The position numbers and the translations under genes are program-made. Below, in pieces: positions 40,501 through 51,257 of a DNA stretch of 64,000 bases (positions within the stretch are counted from its first letter, which is position 1; every line of letters starts with the position of its first letter). Below the pieces are notes generated by a model that saw only the letters and a list, made by a program, of their open reading frames with translations, had not been told where the DNA came from and ran no database searches. The stretch is from the NCBI GenBank assembly GCA_018881555.1, contig JACAXG010000122.1, positions 2,385,051 through 2,449,050 of the forward strand, in the 5' to 3' direction. This DNA comes from Amblyornis subalaris. Its lineage: Eukaryota > Chordata > Aves > Passeriformes > Ptilonorhynchidae.

Positions 40501-43500
40501 ATGATGATATTCTCTGGAAGGACTCACAAAAATTGTGGAGCAGTGTTACAGTAAAATGACTCTGGGTATGAGATCTACTAGTCATGAGTTTTCATTTTGT
40601 GAAGTAATAGCAATTAGGGGGTTTGAGAAGGGGCACAAGGGATACTAGCTTTTCTGTCAATACATTTTCAGAAATCTATGGACACCACATGATGCTCGCT
40701 GCAGCTGTTCAGTGTCCAACCCAGAAATATAGAATGCTTAGCTTACCAGCAACTGTGATCCTGAAACTATACCAGTACTGTCTTTCCAAAAGATTGTATT
40801 ACTATTCTAATTGTATTAGTATTCTCAAACACCTATTGAGAAATTAGTGCAGTGCTATACGTAAACATGAATGCACCAACCTCCCGTTTGGGAGGACTCT
40901 AAAACCTCACCTAGCATAGGTTTAGCTGGTGTGAACCTAATCTCCTATGCAGGACAAGGATCCCCTCCTCACCCCTGCTGAATTACCTTCCACACTAGCT
41001 CTCGTTCCTTGCAAAAGGCAGTGCTGCTCAGACTGCAGAGCCCTCTTCTGTGGTGCCAGCCCAGTACTACCTTAAATTTGGATGCACAAACCCACACTGG
41101 CCTCTTCTAACACCAGCTGTACACAGGTCTGAAGTACTTCTTTAAATAGAATGTCCAGTTTACTGAATAATCCAACTGGCTCTCTTTACTCCTGCACCAC
41201 TCTTTCTGTTAACTGCACACCAGCAATTTTCATTTATATCAGAATACAAATAGAGTATTCCTTCAAACCTTGAAAGGCTGCTTCCTGTAAGTTCTCCCCT
41301 GCCTTTTCTCTCAAGGAACAGCAGTCTCCCTCACTAGTAGCAACTTTTTGAGACATCAGAAAGCCAGTCCTTAATCCATCTAAGGCGGACCACACTGATG
41401 CAGGAAGGGGCTATTTTTAAACAACACTGTCTTGCCATACAAGTCAACCCCCTGATGACATCTAAGTAATGTTACATTCAGCTCAAGAAATTAATCATCT
41501 CATAGAACAAGCAAGAATGGTCTTGCTTGACAGGAGGTATCTTTGACATGGCTACTTGAATGTCAGTGATACTTTTCTCTAATTGAGCTACTGGTTCTCT
41601 GACCTGGGCACTTGTAGGTAAGTGAGCATCACTGCTGTTGTTTTTATCTGCTAAGGAATCAGTATAGTAGCTCCCCACTTGAATCTGTAGGCTGGACATC
41701 TCTTGCACCTTGAAACCTCCTTCAACTCCTGCGCTGGTTGTTGCTTTAGTTGACAATTTCTCTTCAGTGCTGCCCCTCAATTATTGCCTTTAATTCACCT
41801 GATGTATGGATAATGCATGTTCACTGCATCACACGAGCATTTGTATCCCAGATGCACCAATAGACACTCAACACCCCACCTCCCAGCTTTGTGATAGTTA
41901 GATAAGTGACAGAAAATACTTACATTCCATAAATGCTTGTAAATGCTTGTCTATGTTTAGATCACTATCTTGTGGGGTTCTCTACAATCACAGAGAAGAG
42001 GCCATATAACAAATTTTGGAGCCACACAGTTTGTTTATCCGAAGTGAGAAAAATTAAGTCAGCTCACCTGTCCTCGGGCCACTGAGTCTGGGACTATTTA
42101 CATTCCCAACTTCTGAGCAACGTGCAGTCAGCATATTTTTTAAAGCCACAAAAATGCTTTCTTTGTCACCCCATATTTTACCCACCAATCCCCTTCAGGA
42201 AACAAGCAGATGCAAACACTGAAATGCTCTATACAGGAACAACCTCAGAGAGAAGATGGCTTCAGACCTCCTCTTTTTGTGTGCCTCCTGAAGGCACCTT
42301 CCCACAGTGGGCACCACTCAGGTCCATTGCTGGTAGAGCAGCAGATGGATACTGTGGTGATTCAGGCTCAGGCTCAAGTAGATGTTGAGAGCAGTGTGTC
42401 ATGGCAGAGGAATTTACCAGTATCTGTCTGGAGCACACATGACACACAAGTGGGAAGATGTGATGTGACCTTTGCTCAAGGAAGGATCAGAAAATCAATT
42501 GCTCCTGGTCATCACAGGACCTCTCCAGGACACAGAGTTTATGTTTTCCTCCTAAGTAGAGAGAACTGGGTTCCACTTTTTAGTAGGTGTCTCACATCTC
42601 CCTGCTTCTCAAACCATATTTGTGCAATGCTCTGAGTCTTCCTATAGTCAGTGTGTGAATTTTAGGGACTTCGGATTTTCACATCTGAAAATCACAGCTT
42701 AAGCATGTCAATGACATTAAAACATACACATTTGAAGGTCCTCTGGTTTTAGAATCACATATTCTATTTTTTAAAGACTTATTTAGATATTTCTTGCCCT
42801 GGTAAACCATAGCATCCAAGTAAAGCTCAATCTTGCATGCATCCCTAACAGCTCTCTAAGACAAGGGCAAAGTCTGTTATTCCCAGTTTACAGATAGAAC
42901 ATGAACGCACAGAGAGGCTAAGTACTTGCTGCAGACAAAACAAGTGGTTAACTCACGTTCAAGTTTAGATTAATGTCGTAACAGTAGACTCCTTCTTTTC
43001 CTCTTCCCATGACACTTGCCTCTGTGCCAGACAGGCATATTATTAAAACTGTGGTAAGTTAGAGTAACAAAGTACAAAATCAAACGCTTCAGAAACTGCC
43101 AGCCTTCTGGTGTAAAAGTTCATATTTCCATTTTTGGATTTATTTTCCTTAAATATTCAGTGATGTACACTTACCATTTACTCTGCACATCTTCCTGGCA
43201 AACCCATTTGCCATGGTGATTATAGAAGCAAACGTATAGGCAACAGTGTGTAGAGAAGCCAGTGGTAAGTGGATTTCTTTCTGTAAGGCTAGCATTCAAC
43301 CAGTGTGATTGCAGAATGCTGGAGTAAGCTTCTGCTCATCTGAGAGAGATACTGCAGCATGTTCAGAGAAAACACCAAGCTGAACTGAAATGCCATCTCT
43401 TTCTTCTCCTCAGAAAGGCCATACAGCGTTTGAGGGCTGACCTTATTTTAGCCAGCCAGTGGCAGGAGGGAAATGCCTAACTCATATCATGTCACTCATG

Positions 43501-44411
43501 CTGATGGAGCAAAGCTTACACTAGAAATTAACTTCTCTGCATTCTGACAAACATTTGGAGCAGCCCAAGCACCTAACAAGCTTATATGGAAAACCTGTTG
43601 CTCTGCAGAGTGTTAAGCAAACAAGTTGGTTCATGGACCCACACTAAACCTTAAAATAAGGCAGAATATTTTTGATGCTGAAGTAAAATTCTTTCCATCT
43701 AATTAACTGCATATATTGCTTACTATGATTTAGTTATTACCAGAAATAAAAACCAAAAAGGAAATATCTATAGAAAATGAAGGTCCCGTCTCTCAAGGCC
43801 TTCCATTATGCCAGCATAAACCTGCTCTAAAAGCTGCAATACACAAGGTGATAATATTAAATACATGATGGCCTTGTTGGTGTGAAATACAGGACACTAA
43901 AAACCAGAGCACTTGATCTACTTTGGTGAAAGGTTTCAGGACACCATGTGGAAATGAGTGCTGCCTGGTGTTCTGTTATACAGCAGTCAAAAAAATAACA
44001 ATAATATTAAGCTTTTTTTTTAAATGTGGAGACAGAAGTGTTTCAGAGCTATGCACTGCAGCAAAGCACAGAGCAGCTCTGCAGTACAGTTCTGCCATAA
44101 AGGAGTCCCAAATCGCAGGCAGTGGTGAGGTTTGCCTCTGGGGGAATATTCCTGGTGTTTCCATTTGAGATATGGCAATGCCTATGATGATAGAAAACTG
44201 AGAACCAGCTTAAAAGTATGCATCTGCTTTCTGCTGCCTGAAAATTAAATGGTTATAGCTTCCCCCCTCCCCATATCAAATGATACCATTTGGTCTTTTA
44301 CACTTAGTATTTTAGAAAGAAAAAAAACCTAATCTATTTCTTTTAATTATGGTTATTTTAAATCTCCATGGACCTATTAGCAGAACAGTGGTCTTCAAGA
44401 AAATATCTTGG

Positions 44412-44413
<2 letters not shown>
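37576..44413. other. Intronic DNA between the CpG island and the CAG tract
   Basis: No repeat family or exon was recognised. It contains the polar open frame at 41478-41780. A 141-codon frame at 42210-42635 has no recognisable content. Confidence 0.5.
41478..41780 (-). other. Unexplained 100-codon open frame, polar composition
   Basis: The peptide is hydrophilic with a heptad-like stretch (VREPVAQLEKSITDIQVAMS) that could form a short coiled coil. It lies in PALM2 intron 1 on the same strand. It has no recognised homologue and no clear flanking splice pair. It is reported only because its composition is more protein-like than the other intronic frames. Confidence 0.12.

Positions 44414-44470
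<57 letters not shown>
44414..44470 (+). repeat. (CAG)19 trinucleotide tract, uninterrupted
   Basis: Fifty-seven bases of pure CAG run from 44414 to 44470 with no interruption. On the PALM2 sense strand it reads CTG. It lies 1.1 kb into PALM2 intron 1. The CAG frame (poly-Gln) closes ten codons later at TAA, and the AGC frame gives poly-Ser; neither has exon signals around it, so the tract is probably not translated. Confidence 0.97.
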
Positions 44471-44472
<2 letters not shown>

Positions 44473-44620
44473 ATTCCTCTTACACTACAAAAGAAATCTG
44501 TAACCTGTGCCAGCTACAGAAAAATGTAGCATCTGTTGATCACTGGGGGAACTGGGGAAGAGAACTTAAAATCCATGTGGGCTCTGCCATCTTCTGTTTC
44601 CCTCCAGGTGTGTGGTCCCC

Positions 44621-44635
44621 GGCACGGACCGTGCC
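44621..44635. repeat. 15-base perfect palindrome GGCACGG-A-CCGTGCC
   Basis: Seven-base arms around one central base, 150 bases from the CAG tract. It could be a dimeric factor-binding site, or chance. Confidence 0.6.
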
Positions 44636-45565
44636 ATCCATCTGGGACTGGCACAGCTGCATCAACATCTCAGCCATAGGGAAGAAGAAGAGCTGGGTGT
44701 CTTTTGAACAAGGGCAGGCTGTATGGGGCTGTCCAACTGACAGTGCCCACGAAAACACAGGCCTTTTGACACGGTGCCTGTGACATGCTATAAGATGAGC
44801 TGGCAGTTTCTGTATGCCAGGATGACGGTGAATCCTAAACACACAGGCCCCTTCCTCACCAGGTGTCACTACCCACATTCCTCTGAGGTCTGCACCAGCT
44901 GAGCTCTTGGATCAATCCAAATTACTCTACTAAACGTGAAAACAAAAGTTATAACTAAAATGGGGGTAAATCCTGACTAGATTTTACCCCTGGCCGGATG
45001 TAGCTCAGCAGGAAATTTGTTTGAAAGCATGTGCTCAGCTGTGGAGCTGAGGTGACAGTTTAACTAGTAGATCAAATAATTACACAATTTTGATAATGCA
45101 GTGTCTCTTTTCGATTGTCTTAAAGTCAGCAATATCACAATTATTTTCTGCAATAAAAACCATCCTGCAGCAGATCATTTTACTTAACTTCTTAATCAGC
45201 TAAGCAGAAGCTCCTACTGTGAGAAGATATATTTTCAGCAGAGTACTGATTTTCTCCTGCAATCTCCCCTCCTCCCATTTATTCCTTCTTTTCTTCTCTA
45301 TCATCAATCTTTTAAGCATGCCACTGTGCATTCACATTTTTCTTTCTGCACGTGTCAGCTCAACAGTCTTCCTCAGAGCCCTCTTTCTCCGCCAAATCCC
45401 GCAAAGCAGACTTTAACCACTCATTTCCCAAACAGGGAATTCCACACACAACTTTGCAAAAGCCAGGCTCTCCGGGTGCTTTCCAGCCATTGTGCTGGAA
45501 TTCCCCCTTCCCTCCAACAACCCACGGCTATGGACAAAAGAGCAAGTAAAAGGAAACTGACTTAC

Positions 45566-45610
45566 TGCTATGGCTTGGAGCCTTTCCTTGTGCAACTCTG
45601 CTTCCGCCAT
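45566..45610 (-). CDS. PALM2AKAP2: PALM2 (PALM2AKAP2) first coding exon, paralemmin-2 N-terminus
   Basis: The minus strand reads ATG GCG GAA ... ATA GCA, giving MAEAELHKERLQAIA in 15 codons, followed at once by the donor GTAAGT (45565-45560). From memory, paralemmin-2 begins with these residues, and RLQAIA followed by EKRKRQ in the next exon is the shared start of the paralemmin coiled coil. The exon ends in phase 0 exactly where that next block should begin. The ATG has G at -3 and G at +4, a strong context. Paralemmins are membrane-associated coiled-coil proteins involved in membrane dynamics and cell shape; in the PALM2-AKAP2 read-through form the C-terminal part anchors protein kinase A. 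No EKRKRQ exon was found at lower coordinates, so exon 2 should lie left of position 1. The exon is intact. The main uncertainty is whether a bird annotation calls it PALM2 or PALM2AKAP2. Confidence 0.85.
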
Positions 45611-45700
45611 CCTGGAGAGAAGGACACGGGAGGAGAGAGAGGGAGACGGGAGGAGAGAGGGAGACGGGTGGGTGGGAGGGGGAAAAAAGAAACAAAAAGC
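45611..45700 (-). promoter_or_regulatory. Pyrimidine-rich leader directly 5' of the PALM2 ATG
   Basis: On the minus strand about 80 bases of almost pure C/T precede the start codon. They include imperfect tandem units of CCCGTCTCCCTCTCT type and end CTCTCCAG just before GATGG. On the plus strand this is the GA-rich stretch with two copies of a GGGAGACGGG-type unit. It may be plain 5' UTR, with a terminal-oligopyrimidine or GAGA-factor-like character. It may instead be the polypyrimidine tract and AG of a splice acceptor, making the ATG exon the second exon. The sequence alone does not decide. Confidence 0.5.
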
Positions 45701-45710
45701 AAACAAAACC

Positions 45711-46400
45711 AAAACGGAGCACACACTGCAGTCACTGGGGGAAACTGGAGTAATTGCAGAGAAAGCCGAGCTCCTGTGTAGCAGTCAGCCACTTTTGGAT
45801 GTACTGCAGGCTGGCTCACGGTACGATCATTTTAGTCACTGGACCAGTGCCTGCCTCGCTGCCTGTCTCCCAGCTGTATTGCTAACTGCATTTCAGTGCT
45901 GCTTCTGTGTGCTGGTGCTGTCACACAAACCGTGTAGGCACTCTCCAAGCAGCTGAGCAGAGGGATAGCTCGCATGGCTATAATTTTTTGCGTTGACGTC
46001 TCAGCTCATTTGCTCCTCCTATGGAGTGGTGGGTCACGACAGGAACTCGACATCAGCAGCGTGCACAGTAATCCAAACCTGCCTGACTGCAGCAGAGGAG
46101 GCAGACAGCTGTGCCACAGCATGTCCTTAGCGAGCAGCACAGCGCGCAGGGAAGGACGGTGGCACATGGCGCAGGGAGCGGGAGCTGCGGCAGACCGGCA
46201 GGCGGTGGCTGCAGCCCCGAGCTGAAGCAGGTTTGGATAAGGGAAAAGAGAGGGCTGCCAGGAGGAGGGAGAGCATGGACTCTGGGAGAACCGCACAGAC
46301 GCTTGTGAGTGCAGTGGTAAGATGGCACACTGCAAAAGGCTGCTGCTGCAGGGCAGTCCTAACAGCAACGATAAGCGTTTGTATGGGGAGCGAGAGGTAA
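45711..46400. promoter_or_regulatory. PALM2 5' region, CpG-rich putative bidirectional promoter
   Basis: CpG density rises here against the CpG-poor flanks, most clearly at about 46110-46225, where GCGCGC, GGCGCAGGGAGCGGG and GGCGGTGG-type GC boxes occur. For the plus strand there is a TATA-like CTATAATTTTTT at about 45978, a CRE-like TTGACGTCTC at about 45994, and consensus donors GTGAGT (46305), GTAAGA (46317) and GTAAGG (46397). This fits a promoter serving PALM2 leftward and possibly a divergent transcript rightward. The transcription start on either strand cannot be fixed from sequence. Confidence 0.5.
46322..46396 (+). other. Candidate divergent exon with a 25-codon ORF ending at a splice donor
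   Basis: An ATG with A at -3 and G at +4 opens 25 codons (MAHCKRLLLQGSPNSNDKRL and five more) that run exactly up to GAG|GTAAGG at 46396/46397. An in-frame stop lies upstream at 46238. No protein family is recognised. Joined in phase 0 to the candidate exon at 48584 it would stop after five more codons, so a coding role is weak and a promoter-divergent non-coding RNA is more likely. Support is only the donor and the start context. Confidence 0.22.
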
Positions 46401-46508
46401 GGTGTCCACACACCCTGCATGCATTGCATGTTAAAGCACTTTATTGACATCAGACATTCAAAAGTGACCAAACTGCATTTACAAATAATCTGACCGAAGA
46501 ACCCAGTG

Positions 46509-46517
46509 TTATAAATA
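46509..46517 (+). promoter_or_regulatory. Perfect TATA-box match TATAAATAG
   Basis: TATAAATAG sits in GTGTTATAAATAGAGGAGG, followed by a GAG-rich stretch. It reads rightward, away from PALM2. No coding exon is recognised downstream, so this is a sequence match, not a demonstrated promoter. Confidence 0.25.
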
Positions 46518-46559
46518 GAGGAGGAGGAGGCAGGTGAGGAAGAGAGGGGACACCCTAGC

Positions 46560-48583
46560 CAATATCACAAGAGTACCCTTGATTTCAAGCATGGCTTTGG
46601 TTTTGCCTGCAACCTCCTCACATTTTTAGTTTTACGTGTGTGATCATCCATCTGCTTCCTTTTCTCATAGATAGCAACAAAACTCCCCATTCTCTCCCAA
46701 TCCTGTCTCATGGGGTGCCTCCACAAGGATGACCCAGCAGAAGGATGTCTCCTAGCCAGGACAGCCACAACGCTAGATGGGGAGCTGGGCAGGGGCTGGC
46801 CCTGACATCCTGGGACTGTCATGTCAGAAGCAGAACTGCATTTTGCAGCATATAATTTTGATGTAATAACCTCTTGTGATAAGACAGGGAAACGCCACTA
46901 TCTTGAAGGAAAGCAGTCTGGAAGTCACCCTGCTTCTCATGTGCCTGCCCTTTCAAATGCCACCCCACCTGGCATTTTAGTTTTCCACATCCCAGTCTCC
47001 TTTCTCAGACATACTCTGCCTCCATCCCACTTCCAGTTCCAGGATGTGCTACTTGCTGCAGGCTGTTTTTCAAGGCAGCTGCTTTCTTCAGTGTTTTCAC
47101 CTCCTGGTCCCATTTCCCTTACTGGTGCACAGCCTCCTTGTCTTGTGACAGCATGTCAGAGTGACTTCTTGCCTGGCTTTGCTTCTGTGAAAGAGGTCCT
47201 TTGTCGTATCATTATATAATTCCAGTAGTCTCTGTGGCCAAAAGGCGAAGTTTTATTGCCATATCCCTAGTGAGGCGCTATGTGTAAGGGGGTGTTGGGG
47301 GGAGCTCACAGCTAAGGGAAATGGAAAAGTTGTGGCTAGATACTGGGATACTCTTTCAGTCTTCCAGCTCAAAGTAATTTATTGAATAGCACCTGCCCTG
47401 TAGCTTGTTTAGCCACTTTCAGCTTGCTGTTTTTCTTCAAAATCTCTTTTGTTTTGTTTTCCATTACCATGTAAAGGTCCACACATTGCTACTTGTATTA
47501 CTACAGCTGGTTTTGAAATATCCCATCACACAGGATCCAGACATCTATACTTCCACATATGCTCTGAGAACATATACGGGCAACTCCTACTGAGGCTTGA
47601 TAGCTATGCAGTTAAATCCCTTCAACACCCTTCTCATGTTTTCCTGCTAAGCCTTGCCCCGGGAGGGAATTCTGCTACAGGCTATATCCAGCAAAGACGA
47701 GGTTATGCCCCAGTGCTTACTGGAGCTGGAATGGGCAGCCTATTCGTTCCACAACCTGTAGTCACATTACATATTGCCAAAGTGGTGTGCAATATGCATC
47801 ACTTTAGGCAATCCTCTCTTTTCTGGCATATGACATCCACTCAGCAAGGCATTTAAGCATATATTTAAGTATGTTCAAGGCAGTCATATGTAAACATGGA
47901 TCTGAGTATCTCAGTTATGATACAGAGCTGGATACTGTATTTCCCCCTTGTTTATCCTCTCTCCAATTTAACTGCAGTGCTTGTTGCCAGAAAGGGATAA
48001 GCAGGGTACATCCTCGTGAGTGCTGCTGCATTCCTGATCCCAATAAAACATGCTGCAGGGCTGTGCACCCTTCCAGTTTAGTTTGCCAAGGAAACATGGA
48101 TCTGCTCTGTTGACTCTTTGTGACTGTACAGGAATCATAGAGGGTGCATCAGCTGCAGAGCGATTTCTTGCTCTTGACTCGCAGTGAGGAAAGGCTGGAA
48201 GTCATGCAATAGTAATAGCCACTAGTTTCTCTACAGTACCTTTCTCTCATATAGCTTGAAACCTGTGATGCAATGGGGTTGAAATCCTTTACCCAGATGG
48301 TTCACAGAGCGCACCCAGGTGCAATGACACCATGACGGAGTCTGCAGGGGACAGCCCCTATGGATATTTAGTTGGTGAAGGCAACCTTAAATAAAACAAA
48401 ACAACTACCTGGTCCATTTTTAAACATTTTTTTCATCCATGCTGCTCAAGATTTTTGTTTCCAGAACGTTTTGCTATGTTGGTAAGGAACTTTAATTTAA
48501 AAATTAAGAAATTTTGTTAAACTCTAAAGCTTTTTTTGCCTTGCTTTTTTTTTTCTTTTTCTTTGTTTTTTTTTTACTTTTAG
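46560..48583. other. PALM2 upstream DNA, no gene seen
   Basis: CpG density falls back to background. Pyrimidine-rich stretches and several unrecognised frames of up to 135 codons occur. The right end is the T-rich tract preceding the candidate exon at 48584. Confidence 0.5.
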
Positions 48584-48672
48584 GGCAGGAGACCAGGGTG
48601 ATATTTCCAAATTTTGAAGATACTAGTAAAACAAGAGAGGATGAAGTGTGTAGGGAGAAGCAAGAAGATTAG
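48584..48672 (+). other. Candidate internal exon of an unrecognised plus-strand transcript
   Basis: A long T-rich tract (about 48541-48580) ends in ACTTTTAG, a textbook acceptor. Eighty-nine bases later comes TTAG|GTAAGAG, a good donor. The second reading frame stays open for 28 codons and closes only at the final TAG of the exon. The protein resembles nothing I know. The exon lies upstream of and antisense to PALM2, so it could belong to a promoter-divergent RNA starting near 46.0-46.5 kb. A chance poly-T next to AG is the alternative. Confidence 0.25.
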
Positions 48673-51257
48673 GTAAGAGTAAGTTTAATATACTTTGTTC
48701 AGTGGCTAAAAATGAAAAGAAAGAAAAAATGTCCCTATTATTTCTTCAAATGTCAGTTCAAAGCTGTCCTTTTCACAACAATTTTTAAAAGAGCAAAAAC
48801 TGCTCAATCCTAATAATGTGTGAATTGCATCCCGTTTCCATGCAAAACAGGTTTTTATTTTCATTTCTTTGGAAAAGAGTGTAGGAAACAATCTGTAGAC
48901 CCTGTTCAGTGCTGGAGAAGATCCTGGAAGCACTCTGAGCTATGTGTAGCCTGAGCTTTAAATGAGACAGCTTAGACTGTGGAAATCAGGTTCTTGTCCT
49001 TGCTATGCAGCTGAACTGGATTAGCAAAGGTTCTAATTTAAATCACCTGTGTTTGTTTTTTGACAAGCCAACAAGGCTGGTTTTTTGCCATTGCCCTTCA
49101 TACTATCAAAACCCTTGCTGCCAGGCGTCTTGTCCTTAGGAAGCCTTTGGCTTCCCATCCTCCTGGCTGTTGGTAGGACTGATTCAGTCTAAGAAACCAG
49201 TTTGTCCTGAAGACTGCATAAAGAAGGCACATGCACACACACGAAGGTCAGGATTAGCACCTCAGCCACTGCAAATTCATCGACATATTTTTGAGGTGAC
49301 AGGTTACTGATTGGATCCTGGCAGTGGCTGTCAAGAAAACATAAAGTAAGGAGGGAAAACAAGCTTCACATATGTATTGCAGATTGTTTAAGAGGAGATA
49401 CTTCTGGCTCTTAAAAGTACCACATGCTAACATGTTGCATTGTGCTGCGCTAACACTGCTCTGGCATCCTCAATATTGTCAAGCATCCATGCTTATGGCA
49501 TATTTGAACCATATTATTTTCACGTTACTTGAAATTCTGACATTTGGTTAATCTTTCTTTACCTTTCTTACCAGAATCTGGCTATATTAAAATAGTTCAG
49601 GAAGGAAAAGGCCATCTAAACTTTTAGATTCCTCAGCTCATCACCCGTGCTCGTTTTTTGGACTTCCTCAAACACCACACCTTCCACAACATACCCTTCA
49701 AAATTTTTGGCAGTGGCACCATCTGAAACTTCCAGGAGAGACTACTCCATCTGCAGTTTTAATTGCAGCTCTCTGCCTCATCACACAAAACTCTCTTCCT
49801 GTCCTCTCTCTTATACGCAGGCTGCTTGCTGGGGGTATAGAGTGGCTACGCCAGACGTTGGGCTTGGGCTTCTTGGAACTCACAGTTGTGAGTCGTGCGT
49901 CAGGGACCCTCATCTCAGTGACATATCACTCCAGGACAGTTGTCTTCATCCTGCCTGGACTTGTTAACCCAGTAAGAGGTGGCTGCAGGATGGGGCCTGT
50001 GTGTCCAAGCCCTTCACACCCACTCTGTGTGGCTGGTGGTGGGAGGTGCTCAATATGTTGTCACTCATGACTTGCAATGGTGAAGGTGAGAAGTTGAACA
50101 CCCAAATATGTGCCCTTGCCCTTCTGCTGTGGGGTGGCAGATGCTACCACCAGTACACTTTCTTCATTCCCCATTCCCCCTTGCATGGGTTTTCGTGGGC
50201 ACAGCCCCCACGCAGTGTAGGCTGGTGGGAAAATCAGTCTGTGCAACAGGACAAGCAAAGGCTGGGAAATCGCCCCTCCATCTCTCACAGCATTTCACAC
50301 CTAGAAAATGCAGATGGCAAAACTGGAAGTCATATATCTGAAGTTGAACGAGAGGGCAGCAGCAGAGTTCAACCTATACCTCTGAGTCCAGTTCTATAAG
50401 TGCACAAGATCATTCTTTCTTTATAGAGACCAATTTTTGTATCAAACTTGGAGTAACTGAAGTTATTTCTTCTCCCCTTTTTCTTTCTTTTTTTTCCTGT
50501 TTGCCAGTTGGTATGGAGTTGAAGCATGCAAAGCAAGTAATGGCATTGTATAAGAAATAAAAAGCTAGAGCACAGGGCTTTGTTTTAAACCTTCCCAAGA
50601 CAGCAGGCTTAGGAATAGGTAAGCCATAATTTATTAATACATGCAGTCTATTAGGTTTTTCCGTGTTTGCTTGATTTGATTCTGCAGCCATGGGAAGGTT
50701 GCACTGAGAAGTCCTCTGACTAGAGGGGTTTCCATGTAGTCATGACAGCTGCAGGACCCCTTCCTTCAGCAGACCACCAGATACTGTAAGGGCCCTTGAG
50801 AGACTCCATAGAACAGAAATCTCCTGGCCAAATGATGTCTGTTGTTCACAGGTGCTTGTAGGTGATTTGGGTGGGATGAGGGATAAGAAGCAATTGTTTC
50901 CTGAGACCTGTTGTTCTACCAGCCCCATTACCATGCTAAAACAGCCTCATGTTAGCGTGAAGTTTATTCAACACCTTGCTGTAATTTGGCACCTACTTAT
51001 GTCCTTGGCAGTAGCTAAGGAAGTGAGCCACAGAGCACCCCCTGCCAAAGCCTCCAGATGAGTAACGCTGGAGACACTGTTTGCAGTGACTTTTCTTGAA
51101 GTAGGGAAGAAGAAGAAGAAATTATGTAGGCACTTTTCTCCCTTCCTTCCTTGCCAGGTAGATGGGTTATTTGAAGATTCCCAAGTGGAGGAAGCAGCCT
51201 GTCTCCTCCTGGGACTTCAGTGCTGACTGCTAGCACCACTGCTCACTTACCCAGCTG
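48673..51257. other. Intergenic DNA, no gene seen
   Basis: Unique sequence. Open frames at 49647-50399 overlap on both strands without recognised content. A short (GAA)5 lies at about 51105. Confidence 0.5.

Larger units (their letters stand above)
1..45565 (-). other. PALM2AKAP2: PALM2 intron 1, 3' part outside the window
   Basis: The whole interval lies downstream of the exon-1 donor on the minus strand, and no second paralemmin exon was recognised in it. If the identification is right, intron 1 is more than 45 kb long here, consistent with the very large PALM2 locus of other vertebrates. It holds three solo LTRs, three CR1 copies, two microsatellite or trinucleotide tracts and a CpG island, each listed separately. 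Confidence 0.7.

Noticed and set aside
44349..44783. 144-codon ORF with a long serine run
   Set aside because: The run is the AGC frame of the CAG tract; no splice signals, homology or balanced composition support an exon.
45326..45781. 151-codon plus ORF across the PALM2 start exon
   Set aside because: It is antisense to the PALM2 exon and its GA-rich leader; composition follows the simple sequence.
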